Part shown: positions 35,129-43,885 of the stretch, piece after piece
How positions within the stretch are numbered: the stretch's first letter is position 1
Layout: each line of letters starts with the position of its first letter
Origin: CBDBZL01 sp031399025
GTDB taxonomy: Bacteria > Pseudomonadota > Alphaproteobacteria > Sphingomonadales > Sphingomonadaceae
NCBI GenBank assembly: GCA_031399025.1
Contig: JANNOJ010000052.1
Coordinates: forward strand, 62,001-126,000
DNA length: 64,000 nucleotides
Direction of reading: 5' to 3'
Made by a program: the position numbers and the translations under genes
Notes under the pieces: model-generated
What the model was told of the DNA's origin: nothing
Seen by the model: only the letters and a program-made list of their open reading frames with translations
Databases searched by the model: none

Positions 35129-36196
35129 ATGCACAAGCCCGAAGCACCCGTCCCGACCAGCCAGGCCCTCGCCCCCATCCCGCAGAGCAGCCTGATCAAC
35201 CCCGAGACCTTCATCGGCTCCTCGGGCCTGCTGTTCGAGCAGGCCATGGCGCAGACCCGGATGGCGGTGTGCCTGACCGACCCGCACCGGCCCGACCAGC
35301 CGATCGTCTTCTGCAACCGCGCCTTCGAACAGCTGACCGGCTATCCGCTGGGCGAGATCATCGGCTACAATTGTCGCTTCCTGCAGGGCCCGCAGACCGA
35401 CCCGGAGCAGGTGGCCAAGATTCGCGAGGCGGTGCGCGACCAGACCGTGGCGGTGGTCGAGCTGCTGAATTATCGCAAGGACGGCACCAAGTTCTGGAAC
35501 GCGCTGCACCTGGGACCGATCTACGACGAGCACGGCCGGCTGAAGTACTTCTTCGGCAGCCAGTGGGACATCAGCGACGTGCATCTGGCCCGCGCCGAGG
35601 AACGCCACGCCAGGGCGATGGCGCGCGAGGTGTCGCACCGGCTCAAGAACGTGTTCGCGGTGATCGGCGGGATCGTCAACATCACCGGCCGGGCGATGAA
35701 CGCGCGGGAGGTCTCAACCCGGATCAACGAGCGGATCCAGGCGCTGGGCCGCTCGTACGAGCCGACCCTGGACGAGGCCTTCATGGGCACGATCGAGGTG
35801 GGCCAGGCGATCCGCGCGGTGCTGCGGCCCTACGATCCCGAAAACGACCGCTTCAGCTTCCAGGGCAACGGGGTGCGCACCGAGCCCAACGCCATCTCCG
35901 CCATCGGCCTGACGCTGCACGAGCTGGCGACCAACGCGACCAAGTACGGCGCCCTGTCGACCGCTGAGGGCAATGTGGCGGTATCCTGGCGGCACGAGAC
36001 CGACCGCCACGAGCGACGCGCGCTGATCGTCGACTGGAAAGAGCGCGGCGGGCCGCCGATCGATGGCGAGCCCGGGCAGACCGGCACCGGGTTCAACATC
36101 GCCGATACCCTGCTCAGCTATGCGCGCGGCGTACTCGATCGCGACTGGGAACCGGACGGATTGCGCGCGCGCATCTGCCTGCCGCTCGAGCGATGA
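35129..36196 (+). CDS. LOV-domain HWE-type histidine kinase (blue-light sensor)
   Basis: This 355-residue soluble kinase senses blue light through an FMN-binding LOV domain (about 38-150) with the photoactive Cys82 in GYNCRFLQG and the flavin-contact Gln145 in FFGSQWD. The kinase part is of the HWE/HisKA_2 class: phospho-acceptor His170 in EVSHRLKN, N-box HELATNATKYGALS (264-277), and the WxE motif at Trp303-Glu305 in DWKERGGPP. The pattern matches LovK of Caulobacter and EL346/EL368 of Erythrobacter, which feed the general stress response. It is followed after 16 bases by a response-regulator gene. Confidence 0.92.
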   Translation: MHKPEAPVPTSQALAPIPQSSLINPETFIGSSGLLFEQAMAQTRMAVCLTDPHRPDQPIVFCNRAFEQLTGYPLGEIIGYNCRFLQGPQTDPEQVAKIREAVRDQTVAVVELLNYRKDGTKFWNALHLGPIYDEHGRLKYFFGSQWDISDVHLARAEERHARAMAREVSHRLKNVFAVIGGIVNITGRAMNAREVSTRINERIQALGRSYEPTLDEAFMGTIEVGQAIRAVLRPYDPENDRFSFQGNGVRTEPNAISAIGLTLHELATNATKYGALSTAEGNVAVSWRHETDRHERRALIVDWKERGGPPIDGEPGQTGTGFNIADTLLSYARGVLDRDWEPDGLRARICLPLER

Positions 36197-36212
36197 GCGA
36201 TTGGAGGCGACG

Positions 36213-36557
36213 ATGAAACGCGTGCTGATCCTCGAGGACGAACCGGTCATCGCGATGGACCTGACGCTGGCCTTCGAGGATCAGGGGGCATGGGTGTTGA
36301 CGACGGGTTCGTGCGAAGAAGCGCTCGACGCGATCGCGCGCGATGTGTTTGACGGGGCGGTGCTCGACGTCAACCTGGGCGGCAGCGCCACGAGCCGCGA
36401 GGCCGCGCTGGAGCTGCAGCGGCGCCGCATCCCGTTCGTGCTCAACACCGGCGATCTGGACCGCGCAGGCGAGTTCCTGCGGCGGATGAACGCGCCGGTG
36501 ATACGCAAGCCGACCGCGGCGAACGAGGTGGCGCGGGCGCTGCTGGCGCTGACCTGA
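36213..36557 (+). CDS. Single-domain response regulator
   Basis: This 114-residue receiver has the acidic pair in LILEDEPVI (Glu8-Asp9), the phospho-acceptor Asp52 in AVLDVNLGG, and the conserved Lys in VIRKPTA. It has no output domain, like LovR. It lies 16 bases downstream of the LOV kinase gene with a TTGGAGGCG ribosome site and is its likely phosphorylation target or phosphate sink. Confidence 0.92.
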   Translation: MKRVLILEDEPVIAMDLTLAFEDQGAWVLTTGSCEEALDAIARDVFDGAVLDVNLGGSATSREAALELQRRRIPFVLNTGDLDRAGEFLRRMNAPVIRKPTAANEVARALLALT

Positions 36558-36589
36558 GGGGTTTTCGGCCGGCCCGCCGCCGGTGCGCG

Positions 36590-36994
36590 CTAGGGGCAGC
36601 GCGGATCGCGCTGGGGGGCGCCGTCGCCGCGCGGCTGCCACGAACCGTCGGGCGCCTGGTACATCTCGCCCTGACGCGTGCGGCTGATGAGGATGCAGCC
36701 CTGGGTGAAGGCGTATTCCTCCAGGGTGGCGCTCTGCGACTGGGCGCGGCTGGCGTAATTGGCGCGCCGGCGGATGTTGATGTCGTCGACGATGGCGCGC
36801 AGGGACCCGTCGGCCGAACCGACGATGCCGAGGTAGCCGTCCATCTTCTCGCCCACCTGGCCGGCGGCGCGTGCCGCCTCGTAGGCCGGGTCGCGCTGGG
36901 CGGCGGCGGGGGCGGCCATGACGAGCGCAGCGACCAGCCCGGCCGAGGCCAGTGCTCGAACGGCTGGGCGAAAGGGCGTGGCAAAGCGGGTCAT
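36590..36994 (-). CDS. ydbL: YdbL family periplasmic protein (DUF1318)
   Basis: This 134-residue protein has a signal peptide (VRALASAGLVAALVMAAPAAA) and the DUF1318 body with QVGEKMDGYLGIV, DDINIRRRANYASRAQ and TLEEYAFTQGCILISRT. In E. coli YdbL works with YdbH and YnbE, which bridge the two membranes for lipid homeostasis. It lies 2 bases after the ynbE stop and is the third gene of the set. Confidence 0.86.
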   Translation of the reverse strand: MTRFATPFRPAVRALASAGLVAALVMAAPAAAQRDPAYEAARAAGQVGEKMDGYLGIVGSADGSLRAIVDDINIRRRANYASRAQSQSATLEEYAFTQGCILISRTRQGEMYQAPDGSWQPRGDGAPQRDPRCP

Positions 36995-36996
36995 GG

Positions 36997-37266
36997 TCAG
37001 AATATCTCCGGGTTCTCTTCAATGTTCTCGCGCACATCCTCGGCGAGACGATAGATCACCTCCTGGGTGATGTTGATGTTGAGTTCGATGACGATGGCGT
37101 CCTCGGGCGCGTTGATCGTGATGCAGCCGCTCAGCAGCACCGGGGCGAGCGCGGCGGCGGCCAGGATCAGGGTGTTCGCGCGTAAAGGTCTCCTTGTCTC
37201 GTCCCTCCGGTGCATCCCGGCCTTGTGCGCGATGCGCGAGGGAGCGGTCAATCGCGCAACGTTCAT
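36997..37266 (-). CDS. ynbE: YnbE family outer-membrane lipoprotein
   Basis: This small lipoprotein has a signal peptide with lipobox LLSGC and a short body (ITINAPEDAIVIELNINITQ, REDVRENIEENP type). YnbE pairs with YdbH to span the periplasm. The start at 37266 overlaps the ydbH stop by 4 bases, suggesting coupling, and gives 89 residues; a start at 37215 (72 residues) fits the usual YnbE length better. Either is possible. Confidence 0.82.
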   Translation of the reverse strand: MNVARLTAPSRIAHKAGMHRRDETRRPLRANTLILAAAALAPVLLSGCITINAPEDAIVIELNINITQEVIYRLAEDVRENIEENPEIF

Positions 37267-40200
37267 GGCACGGGCTCGCTTTCGGGGGGCTGAATGTCGG
37301 TACCGGCGGGATCGGGCGCGGTGGCGGCGGCGGCGGCCGCGCGCTCGGCCGCTTCCTGGGTGGCGGCCTCGAGTGCTTCGACCGCGTCCTGGTCGGTCTG
37401 GCGCTGGATCACCGCGCCGTCGGCGCCGATGAGGCCCAGGTCGCGCGGGTCGCGCACGGCCGAGGGGTCGTACAGCGAGCGGACCGAGCCGAGCAGGCGG
37501 TAGAACGGGGCGCGCAGGTTCATCACCAGGCGGATGGGGAGCTCTGCCAACCGGCGGGTGATGAAGTTCTGCTCGATCTCGGCCCCCTGGCTGACCCCCT
37601 CCAGCGCCACCTGGGTGACCAGTTCGCCGGTGAGCGGGCCGTCCATGGCGACGCGCATCTGCCGGTAATCGAGCGAGCGCAGCGCGTCGAAGGCGAAATT
37701 GACCATGGTGGACATGTCCTCGTAGGTCAGCTGGCCGACATAGGCGACATTGCCGCCGGGCGCGCGCGAGGCGAGCGTGCCGCCTTCGATCCGGCCGTTG
37801 CCCGCCGCATCGAAGATGATCGGGATGGTGCCGTCGAGCGTGCCGGTGGCGGCAAGGTTTTCCAGCTGCATGCGCTCGATGAAGCTGGCCGCTTCCAGCC
37901 CCTTGAGGTCGAGCACGTAGCCGCGCTGCTCGGCGACGCCGATCGCCAGCGTCAGCGGGCGCATAGTGAGCGTGCCGCCCAGGAACGGCCAGGTGGCGCT
38001 CTGGAGGTCGATGAACGCGCCTTCGCGAAGCTGGAAGGCGACTTCGCCGTCGTAGACCTCGATGCCCGGGTTGACCGTGCCGATGGCGAGGCGCTGGCCC
38101 GGCGCGGTGGTCAGGCCGATGAGATCGGTGAACTCCACCGTGCCCGCAGCGCCCGCGACCGGGCCGAAGGCGGCGGCGAAATCGAGCTTGTCGCTCGAGA
38201 AGCGGCCGGTGCTGGTGATAGCCTGGCTGTTCCAATCGATCCGGCCGGTGCCGGTGACGGTGCCTTCGACCAGCGCCACCACGCCGAACGCCAGGCGGGT
38301 GAGATCGGTGGGCTGGAGCGCCTCGCCGAAGGTGATGCCGGGCACTGCGAGATCGGCGTGGCCGGTGCCGGTGGTGAGATCGTGGCGCAGGTCGAGGCGG
38401 GTGACTTCGGCGCGGGTGCGCGGTTCGCGCAGGGTGGCCTGGGCGTCGATGACGTTGCCGGCGAGTGCCAGGGTGGCAGCTTCGGCGATGAGCGGGCGGA
38501 AGCGGGGGGCCTCGCTGCGGTCCTGCAGGGTGAAGGCGCCATCGCTGAGCGTCAGGCGGCCGGCGGCGTAGCGCAGTTCGCCCGCAGCGCCGCGCAGGTC
38601 GAGCGGGACGGCGGCAAGGCTGATGTCCGCGCCGTCGATGCGGCCGGCGATGTCGCCCGCGGGGCCGCCCGAGAGATCGCCCGAGAGATCGACGGTGAGG
38701 TCGGCGATGGCGAAGCGCGAGGCGGTCTCGGTAGGTCCCAGGGCGATGGCAAGCTCGCGGGCGGTGAGCGCGCCGGGCCAGGCGAGGCCCACCGGGCCGC
38801 TGGCAATGGTAATGGGGGTTGCGCCGATGCGGCCGGAAAGGTCGAGCGCGGCGACCCCGGCGGCGAGCCGCAGGCCAGCGCCATCGTAGCGGACCAGCGC
38901 GGCGCCGGGCGGCGGACACACGGTGAGCGCGTCCTGACCGAGCGTGAGATCGGCCACCGCGAGGCTGGCGAAGCGCAGCTGGGTGCAGCCGGGCCACAGC
39001 TCCAGCCCGCCGGCCTGGCTCCAGGTCCCGGCGAGCGGCAGGTCGAGATCGCGCACCGCGCCGCCCGGCAGCGGGCCGCTGGCGAGCACGCGGCCGGCGA
39101 TGGCGAGCGCGCCGCCGGGGCCTTGCGTGAGCGTGAGCGCGGGCAGCGCCAGGCGGGCGGCAGCGGCCCCCTGCCCGGCGGCGTATTCGGGCATCGCCAG
39201 GCGAAGGCTCAGCGCGCCGGCGGCGCTGCGTGTCAGGCGGCCGGCGAGCTGGGGAAGGCCTTCGCCGCCGGTGGTGAAATCGCCGGCGAGGAGCGGGGCG
39301 GCACCCTCCCCCGCCTGCGCCGCCTCGCCGCCGGTGAGCGCGAGCAGTGTCGCGCCGCTGGAGCCGGTGAGCACCGCGCTGGGGACCAGCAGCGCGCGGC
39401 GCTCGCCGGCCAGCCGGGCGGTGAAGCCGGCGGCGAGCGTGCTGGTGCGCAGCTCGCGGGCGAGCTGGCGGCTGACCTGGGCGACCAGCGGGGCGGTCAG
39501 GGCGCCCTCGCCCGCGGCTTGCGCGCTGGCGAGCACCTCCTCAACCGCCGGGCCGAGGGCCAGGCCGCCGCCGGTGAGATCGCCTTCGAGTTCGATCCGG
39601 GCGAAATCGTCGCGGGCGCGCAGCAGGCCCGCGGCGGCGAGGCGCGCGGCGGCGCCCTGCGCGCTGGCGAGGTCGCGTCCCTCGAGCGCGTAGCGGGCGG
39701 TGAGAGCGCGGGTCCGCCAGGTGAAATCGGTGGCCCCCGAGAGCGCGGCCAGACGGGCGCCGGCAGCCGCCAGCGGGCCGAGCGCCAGCCGCGCCTTGCC
39801 CGCCACGCCGGTGAGCTCGCGATCGGCGGCGAGATCTAGAGCGATCGATCCACCCGCCAGCGCCACGCCGGCGGCGGCGCAATCGAGCCGGCGGAAGCGC
39901 AGGGGGCCAGCGAAACGCGGGCGTTCGTCGGCGATGGCGAGCCGGCCGTAGAGCGTGGCGCCCGCGGCCGCGCAGCCGCCCGCCGCCAGCGCCGGGGCGG
40001 TGGCGGCCAGTTCGCCGGCAAAGCCCGAGCGCAGCGCGCCGCTGCCGGCGAGCCGCAGCCCCACGGGGCCGAAATCGGTCTCTACCAGGCCGCGTCCGGC
40101 GGTGATCGCGAGGTCGAGGTCGGGCAGTTCGAAGGGCTCGTCACTGTCGGTGAAGATCAGCGGATCGAGCGCGCCGAAGCTGAGGCGCCCGCCCCGGTAC

Positions 40201-40586
40201 GAGCCCCGCAGCCGCGGGCGGACCACTTCGATCGCGGTGATCTCGGGAAAGCCGAAGCGCGGGCGGATGAAGACGACGAGCCGCTCGATGGTGAGATCGG
40301 GCGCCGCCGGATCGCCGATCGCCACATCGGCCAGGACCTGGCGCCTGGTGGAAACCTGCTCGACGCGGTAGCGCGCCTCGATCCCCCGGCGGGCCAGCTC
40401 GCGCGCGAGGACGTTGTCGATGATGCGGGTGCGCTCGAACCAGGCGAGCAGCAGGCCGGCGAGCAGCAGCAAGCCCACCACCAGCAGCGATCGCCGTATT
40501 CCGGGCCAAGCCACGCGGCGGCGTCCCGGCGGGGCGGGTGGCGCCCGGTCGGCCGGATCGGCCGGATCGGCATCCTCTTGCGCCAT
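37263..40586 (-). CDS. ydbH: YdbH family AsmA-like intermembrane lipid transport protein
   Basis: This 1107-residue protein has a single N-terminal membrane anchor (SLLVVGLLLLAGLLLAWFE) followed by a very long periplasmic beta-rich region of repeating strands, the AsmA-like groove architecture, with a YdbH-type C-terminal domain (VALEGVSQGAEIEQNFITRR). Such proteins form a hydrophobic channel carrying phospholipids toward the outer membrane. The gene order ydbH-ynbE-ydbL and the 4-base overlap with ynbE support the assignment. The start at 40586 is placed just before the anchor. Confidence 0.86.
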   Translation of the reverse strand: MAQEDADPADPADRAPPAPPGRRRVAWPGIRRSLLVVGLLLLAGLLLAWFERTRIIDNVLARELARRGIEARYRVEQVSTRRQVLADVAIGDPAAPDLTIERLVVFIRPRFGFPEITAIEVVRPRLRGSYRGGRLSFGALDPLIFTDSDEPFELPDLDLAITAGRGLVETDFGPVGLRLAGSGALRSGFAGELAATAPALAAGGCAAAGATLYGRLAIADERPRFAGPLRFRRLDCAAAGVALAGGSIALDLAADRELTGVAGKARLALGPLAAAGARLAALSGATDFTWRTRALTARYALEGRDLASAQGAAARLAAAGLLRARDDFARIELEGDLTGGGLALGPAVEEVLASAQAAGEGALTAPLVAQVSRQLARELRTSTLAAGFTARLAGERRALLVPSAVLTGSSGATLLALTGGEAAQAGEGAAPLLAGDFTTGGEGLPQLAGRLTRSAAGALSLRLAMPEYAAGQGAAAARLALPALTLTQGPGGALAIAGRVLASGPLPGGAVRDLDLPLAGTWSQAGGLELWPGCTQLRFASLAVADLTLGQDALTVCPPPGAALVRYDGAGLRLAAGVAALDLSGRIGATPITIASGPVGLAWPGALTARELAIALGPTETASRFAIADLTVDLSGDLSGGPAGDIAGRIDGADISLAAVPLDLRGAAGELRYAAGRLTLSDGAFTLQDRSEAPRFRPLIAEAATLALAGNVIDAQATLREPRTRAEVTRLDLRHDLTTGTGHADLAVPGITFGEALQPTDLTRLAFGVVALVEGTVTGTGRIDWNSQAITSTGRFSSDKLDFAAAFGPVAGAAGTVEFTDLIGLTTAPGQRLAIGTVNPGIEVYDGEVAFQLREGAFIDLQSATWPFLGGTLTMRPLTLAIGVAEQRGYVLDLKGLEAASFIERMQLENLAATGTLDGTIPIIFDAAGNGRIEGGTLASRAPGGNVAYVGQLTYEDMSTMVNFAFDALRSLDYRQMRVAMDGPLTGELVTQVALEGVSQGAEIEQNFITRRLAELPIRLVMNLRAPFYRLLGSVRSLYDPSAVRDPRDLGLIGADGAVIQRQTDQDAVEALEAATQEAAERAAAAAATAPDPAGTDIQPPESEPVP

Positions 40587-40668
40587 AATCGCCGGTACAC
40601 TTGCGCGATGGCCGGCGGAAAGGCAATGCGGGTGGCGAGGAGTCCTGTTCCGGGACAGAGGTGGCCAA

Positions 40669-41481
40669 GTGTCAGATCCGCCCGCAGAATATTTCTCCGA
40701 AGACCCGGACGCCTGGCGCAGCCGCGTGGCCGAAGCGCCGACGCCCTTCCCCGCGCGGGGGGCCTGGGGGCCGAGGGCTGAAGCCCGCGGGGCGCGCGAG
40801 CCCGACCCGAACTTCACCGGCTGGGGCCATCGCGGCCGGTTGCGGGCCAAGCTGATCGAGGGCGGCGTGGATGCGCTGGCCGATTACGAGGTGCTCGAAT
40901 TCATCCTGTTCGGCGGCCAGCGGCGCGGTGACACCAAGCCGCTGGCCAAGGACCTGATCAAGCGGTTCGGCTCGCTGGCTGGCGTGCTCAACGCCGACCC
41001 GACCGCGCTGACGACCATGGAGGGCGTGACCGACCAGCACGTGGGCGTCATCAAGATCACCCAGGTGGCGGCGCGGCGGATGGCCAAGGCCGAGGTCCGC
41101 GAGCGGCCGATCCTGTCGAGCTGGAATGCCCTCATCGAGTACCTCGCGCTCGACATGGCGCACCTGACGCGCGAGCGCGTGCGGGTGCTCTACCTCGACA
41201 ACAAGAACCGGCTGGTCAAGGACGAGCACATTTCCGAGGGCACCATCGCCGAGGCCAGCGTCCACCCGCGCGAGGTGATCCACCACGCGCTCGATTGCGG
41301 CGCGACCGGGCTGATCCTGGTGCACAATCACCCCAGCGGCAGCCCCGAGCCCAGCCGCGCCGACGTGCAGCTGACGCACAGGATCGCCGAGGCCGGCCGG
41401 CTGATGGAGATCAAGGTCCACGACCACGTGATCGTGGGGCGTGAGGGGCATGTCTCGCTGCGGGCCAAGGGGCTGATCTAG
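40669..41481 (+). CDS. radC: RadC family JAB-domain protein
   Basis: This 270-residue protein has an N-terminal helix-hairpin-helix region and a JAB/MPN metal domain with EGTIAEASVHPREVI and the HNHPSGSPEPSRAD motif (His-x-His-x7-Ser-x2-Asp pattern). RadC proteins were linked to DNA repair, but this role is disputed; the JAB domain suggests a metalloprotease or nuclease. The GTG start at 40669 follows AGAGGTGG. It is divergent from ydbH across 82 bp. Confidence 0.88.
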   Translation: MSDPPAEYFSEDPDAWRSRVAEAPTPFPARGAWGPRAEARGAREPDPNFTGWGHRGRLRAKLIEGGVDALADYEVLEFILFGGQRRGDTKPLAKDLIKRFGSLAGVLNADPTALTTMEGVTDQHVGVIKITQVAARRMAKAEVRERPILSSWNALIEYLALDMAHLTRERVRVLYLDNKNRLVKDEHISEGTIAEASVHPREVIHHALDCGATGLILVHNHPSGSPEPSRADVQLTHRIAEAGRLMEIKVHDHVIVGREGHVSLRAKGLI

Positions 41482-41719
41482 CGTAGCGGCGAGATCGCTT
41501 GGCTTGGAAGTAAACCAACAGCATTCCTGGCGTGTTTTCCGCAAGTCGTTATCGTGATTGCAAGTAGCGCTTTGATATGAGGCGAGAAGTTATGGCCGCG
41601 AGCGGTATCCTTCGCCTTGATCGTCGTCGAGCCCGATTAGCCCACCCGATGGCGGTTCGCCCGCCTTTCTGGTAAAAGCCAAGCCGCCCGTTGTGGAACT
41701 GTTGCAGGGGAAGGCAGGA

Positions 41720-43885
41720 TTGGACGCGGAACCGGGGCGATCTGAGGCGATGCCGGGGGTCGCGCCCACCTCGCCGCCCGGGCCGGTCTATCAGGCGTTC
41801 CTCAGCTACAGCCATCGCGACCGGCGCTGGGCCGATTGGCTGCACGGCGCGCTCGAAGCCTACCGCGTGCCCCGCCAGCTGGTCGGGCGCGAAACCGCGG
41901 CCGGCCCGGCGCCGGCGCGGCTGACGCCGATCTTCCGGGACCGTGAGGAACTGGCGGCGTCCAGCGACCTGGGCGAGACCATCCGCGCGGCCCTCGCCGC
42001 CTCGGCCAACCTGGTGGTGCTGTGTTCGCCCGCCGCGGCCGCCTCGCGCTGGACCAACGAGGAGATCGCCACCTTCAAGCGGCTCCACCCCGAAGGGCGG
42101 ATCTTCGCCGCGATCGTGGCCGGCGAGCCCTATGCTAGCGACCTGCCGGGGCGCGCAGCGGAGGAATGCTTCCCCGAAGCGCTGCGCTACCGGCTGGGGC
42201 GCGACGGCCGGCCGACCGGCGAGCGGGCGGAGCCGGTGGCGGCCGATTTCCGCGAAGGCGGCGACGGCAAGCGGCTGGGGCTCATCAAGCTGGTGGCCGG
42301 GATGCTGGGCGTGGGGGTGGACGAACTTGCCCGGCGCGACGCGCACCGGCGGCAGCGACGCCTGGCCATCCTGACCGGACTGTCGCTCGCCGGCATGGCG
42401 GTCACCAGCGGGCTGGCGGTGGTGGCGGTGCAGGCGCGCGGCGAGGCCGAGCGGCAGCGCGCCGAGGCCGAGGGGCTGATCGAGTACATGCTCACTGACC
42501 TGCGCGCCAAGCTGGAGCCGGTGGGGCGGCTCGAGGCGCTCGACGGCGTGGGCGCGCAGGTGATCGGCTATTACGACCGCCAGCAACTGGCCGGGCTCGA
42601 CGCCGCCTCGCTCAGCAAGCGGGCGCGGGCGCTGCACCTCTTGGGCGAGGTGCGCGAACAGCGCGGCGACACGGCGGGCGCGCTGGTCGCCTTCCGCGAG
42701 GCCGCCGCGAGCACGGGCGAGCTGCTGGCGCGCGCGCCCGAGGATGCGCAGCGGCTGTACGATCATGGCCAGAGCGTGTTCTGGGTGGGCTACATCGCCC
42801 GCCAGCGCGGCATTCTGGAGGAAGCGGAACGCGGCTTCACCGAGTACCGTCGCCTCTCGCGCCGGCTGGTGGCGTTGGCGCCGGAAAACCGCGCATGGCA
42901 GGCCGAGCTGGGCTATGCGGCCTCGGCGCTGGGGGTATTCGCGCTCGACAACGATCGGCCCGAGGCGGCGCTGCGCCATTTCACCGAGGCGGAGGGCATC
43001 TGGGCGCGGCTGCAGGGGGGGCAGGTGGCAAACCGGGCCGAGAGCTACGACCTGGCGCAGGCGCATGGGTGGAAGGCCGATGCGCTGGGCGCCTTGCTGC
43101 GGCACGCGGAGGCGCTGGCGCTGCGTCGGCGCGAGGCGGGGTTGTACGAGGCGCTGCTGGCTGGCGACCCGGCCGACAGCGAGGCGCGCCTGGGGCTGGC
43201 GGTGGCGATGATGCGGATCGCCCGGCTGCAGCTGGTGGCGGGCGAGGCCAGAGCGGCGCGGCGCGCGGCCGCGCGCAGCACCGGGCTGATGGCAGCGCTG
43301 CTGCGGTTCGATCCGGCCAACACGCTGTGGCGGGAGATCGCGGTCAAGGCGGCCAACGGCCAGGCCGAGGCGCTGGTGCAGGCGGGGGAGTGGACGCGGG
43401 CGCAGGCGGTGAACCGGAGCGCGCTGGACCTGGCCGGCGCGCTGGTGGCGGCCGATCCCACCGTGCGCGAATGGCGCGCCGATGGGCTGGTGCCCGCGCG
43501 CGCGATGGAGATCGCCCTGGCCGCCCGCACCGGCCCCCGCACCGGCCCCCGCACCGGCCCCCGCACCGGCCAAGGCGCGGCCCTCGAGCGGCTGATCGCG
43601 CGCTTCGAGGCCGATTTCACCTGGGACCCGGCCAGCCAATCCGACGAGGAGCGGCTGGCGTGGATCACGGTCCAGGCGCTGTCCGCCCGCCTCGCGGAGG
43701 CGCGCGGCGACGCGGCGCGCGCCAGGGCGGCGGCGGCGCGGGCGCGGGGCCTGCTTGGCGCGCCCGCCAGCATTCGCGACGCGCGCCTGGTGGCGGCGCT
43801 GCGCACCCTCGAACCGGCGACACCGGCGCCGGCCAGCCGCTACAATTTCGCGGCGCTCATCCACCCGGGAGGAGACAGCAGATGA
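41720..43885 (+). CDS. TIR domain membrane protein with TPR-like repeats
   Basis: This 721-residue protein has an N-terminal TIR domain (QAFLSYSHRDRRWADWLHGAL at 25-45, cut at its core; IFRDREEL; LVVLCSPAAAASRW). Trp111 and the +4 residue Glu115 match the catalytic Glu position of NAD-cleaving TIRs. A single membrane helix follows (ILTGLSLAGMAVTSGLAVV, about 216-234), then about 470 residues of TPR-like helical repeats. A four-unit Arg-Thr-Gly-Pro stretch lies near the C-terminus. The start TTG at 41720 is chosen for an AGGGGAAGG site 5 bases upstream; a GTG at 41693 adds 9 residues. The ATG of the next gene overlaps its stop. Role unknown; signalling or defence is inferred. Confidence 0.82.
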   Translation: MDAEPGRSEAMPGVAPTSPPGPVYQAFLSYSHRDRRWADWLHGALEAYRVPRQLVGRETAAGPAPARLTPIFRDREELAASSDLGETIRAALAASANLVVLCSPAAAASRWTNEEIATFKRLHPEGRIFAAIVAGEPYASDLPGRAAEECFPEALRYRLGRDGRPTGERAEPVAADFREGGDGKRLGLIKLVAGMLGVGVDELARRDAHRRQRRLAILTGLSLAGMAVTSGLAVVAVQARGEAERQRAEAEGLIEYMLTDLRAKLEPVGRLEALDGVGAQVIGYYDRQQLAGLDAASLSKRARALHLLGEVREQRGDTAGALVAFREAAASTGELLARAPEDAQRLYDHGQSVFWVGYIARQRGILEEAERGFTEYRRLSRRLVALAPENRAWQAELGYAASALGVFALDNDRPEAALRHFTEAEGIWARLQGGQVANRAESYDLAQAHGWKADALGALLRHAEALALRRREAGLYEALLAGDPADSEARLGLAVAMMRIARLQLVAGEARAARRAAARSTGLMAALLRFDPANTLWREIAVKAANGQAEALVQAGEWTRAQAVNRSALDLAGALVAADPTVREWRADGLVPARAMEIALAARTGPRTGPRTGPRTGQGAALERLIARFEADFTWDPASQSDEERLAWITVQALSARLAEARGDAARARAAAARARGLLGAPASIRDARLVAALRTLEPATPAPASRYNFAALIHPGGDSR
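43526..43571 (+). repeat. Coding 12-bp minisatellite in the TIR-TPR gene
   Basis: The 12-base unit cgcaccggcccc repeats about 3.8 times, encoding (Arg-Thr-Gly-Pro) copies. Identical units suggest recent slippage. Because the unit is a multiple of three, copy-number change would keep the frame. Confidence 0.8.

Noticed and set aside
37194..39839. An 881-residue open frame on the + strand opposite ydbH
   Set aside because: It is an antisense shadow of a GC-rich gene; the composition is Gly/Ala/Arg-rich with no domain, while the opposite strand encodes a protein with an anchor and an operon context.
43526..43571. Short repeats that could suggest a CRISPR array
   Set aside because: The units are 12 bp without spacers and lie in frame inside a coding region.
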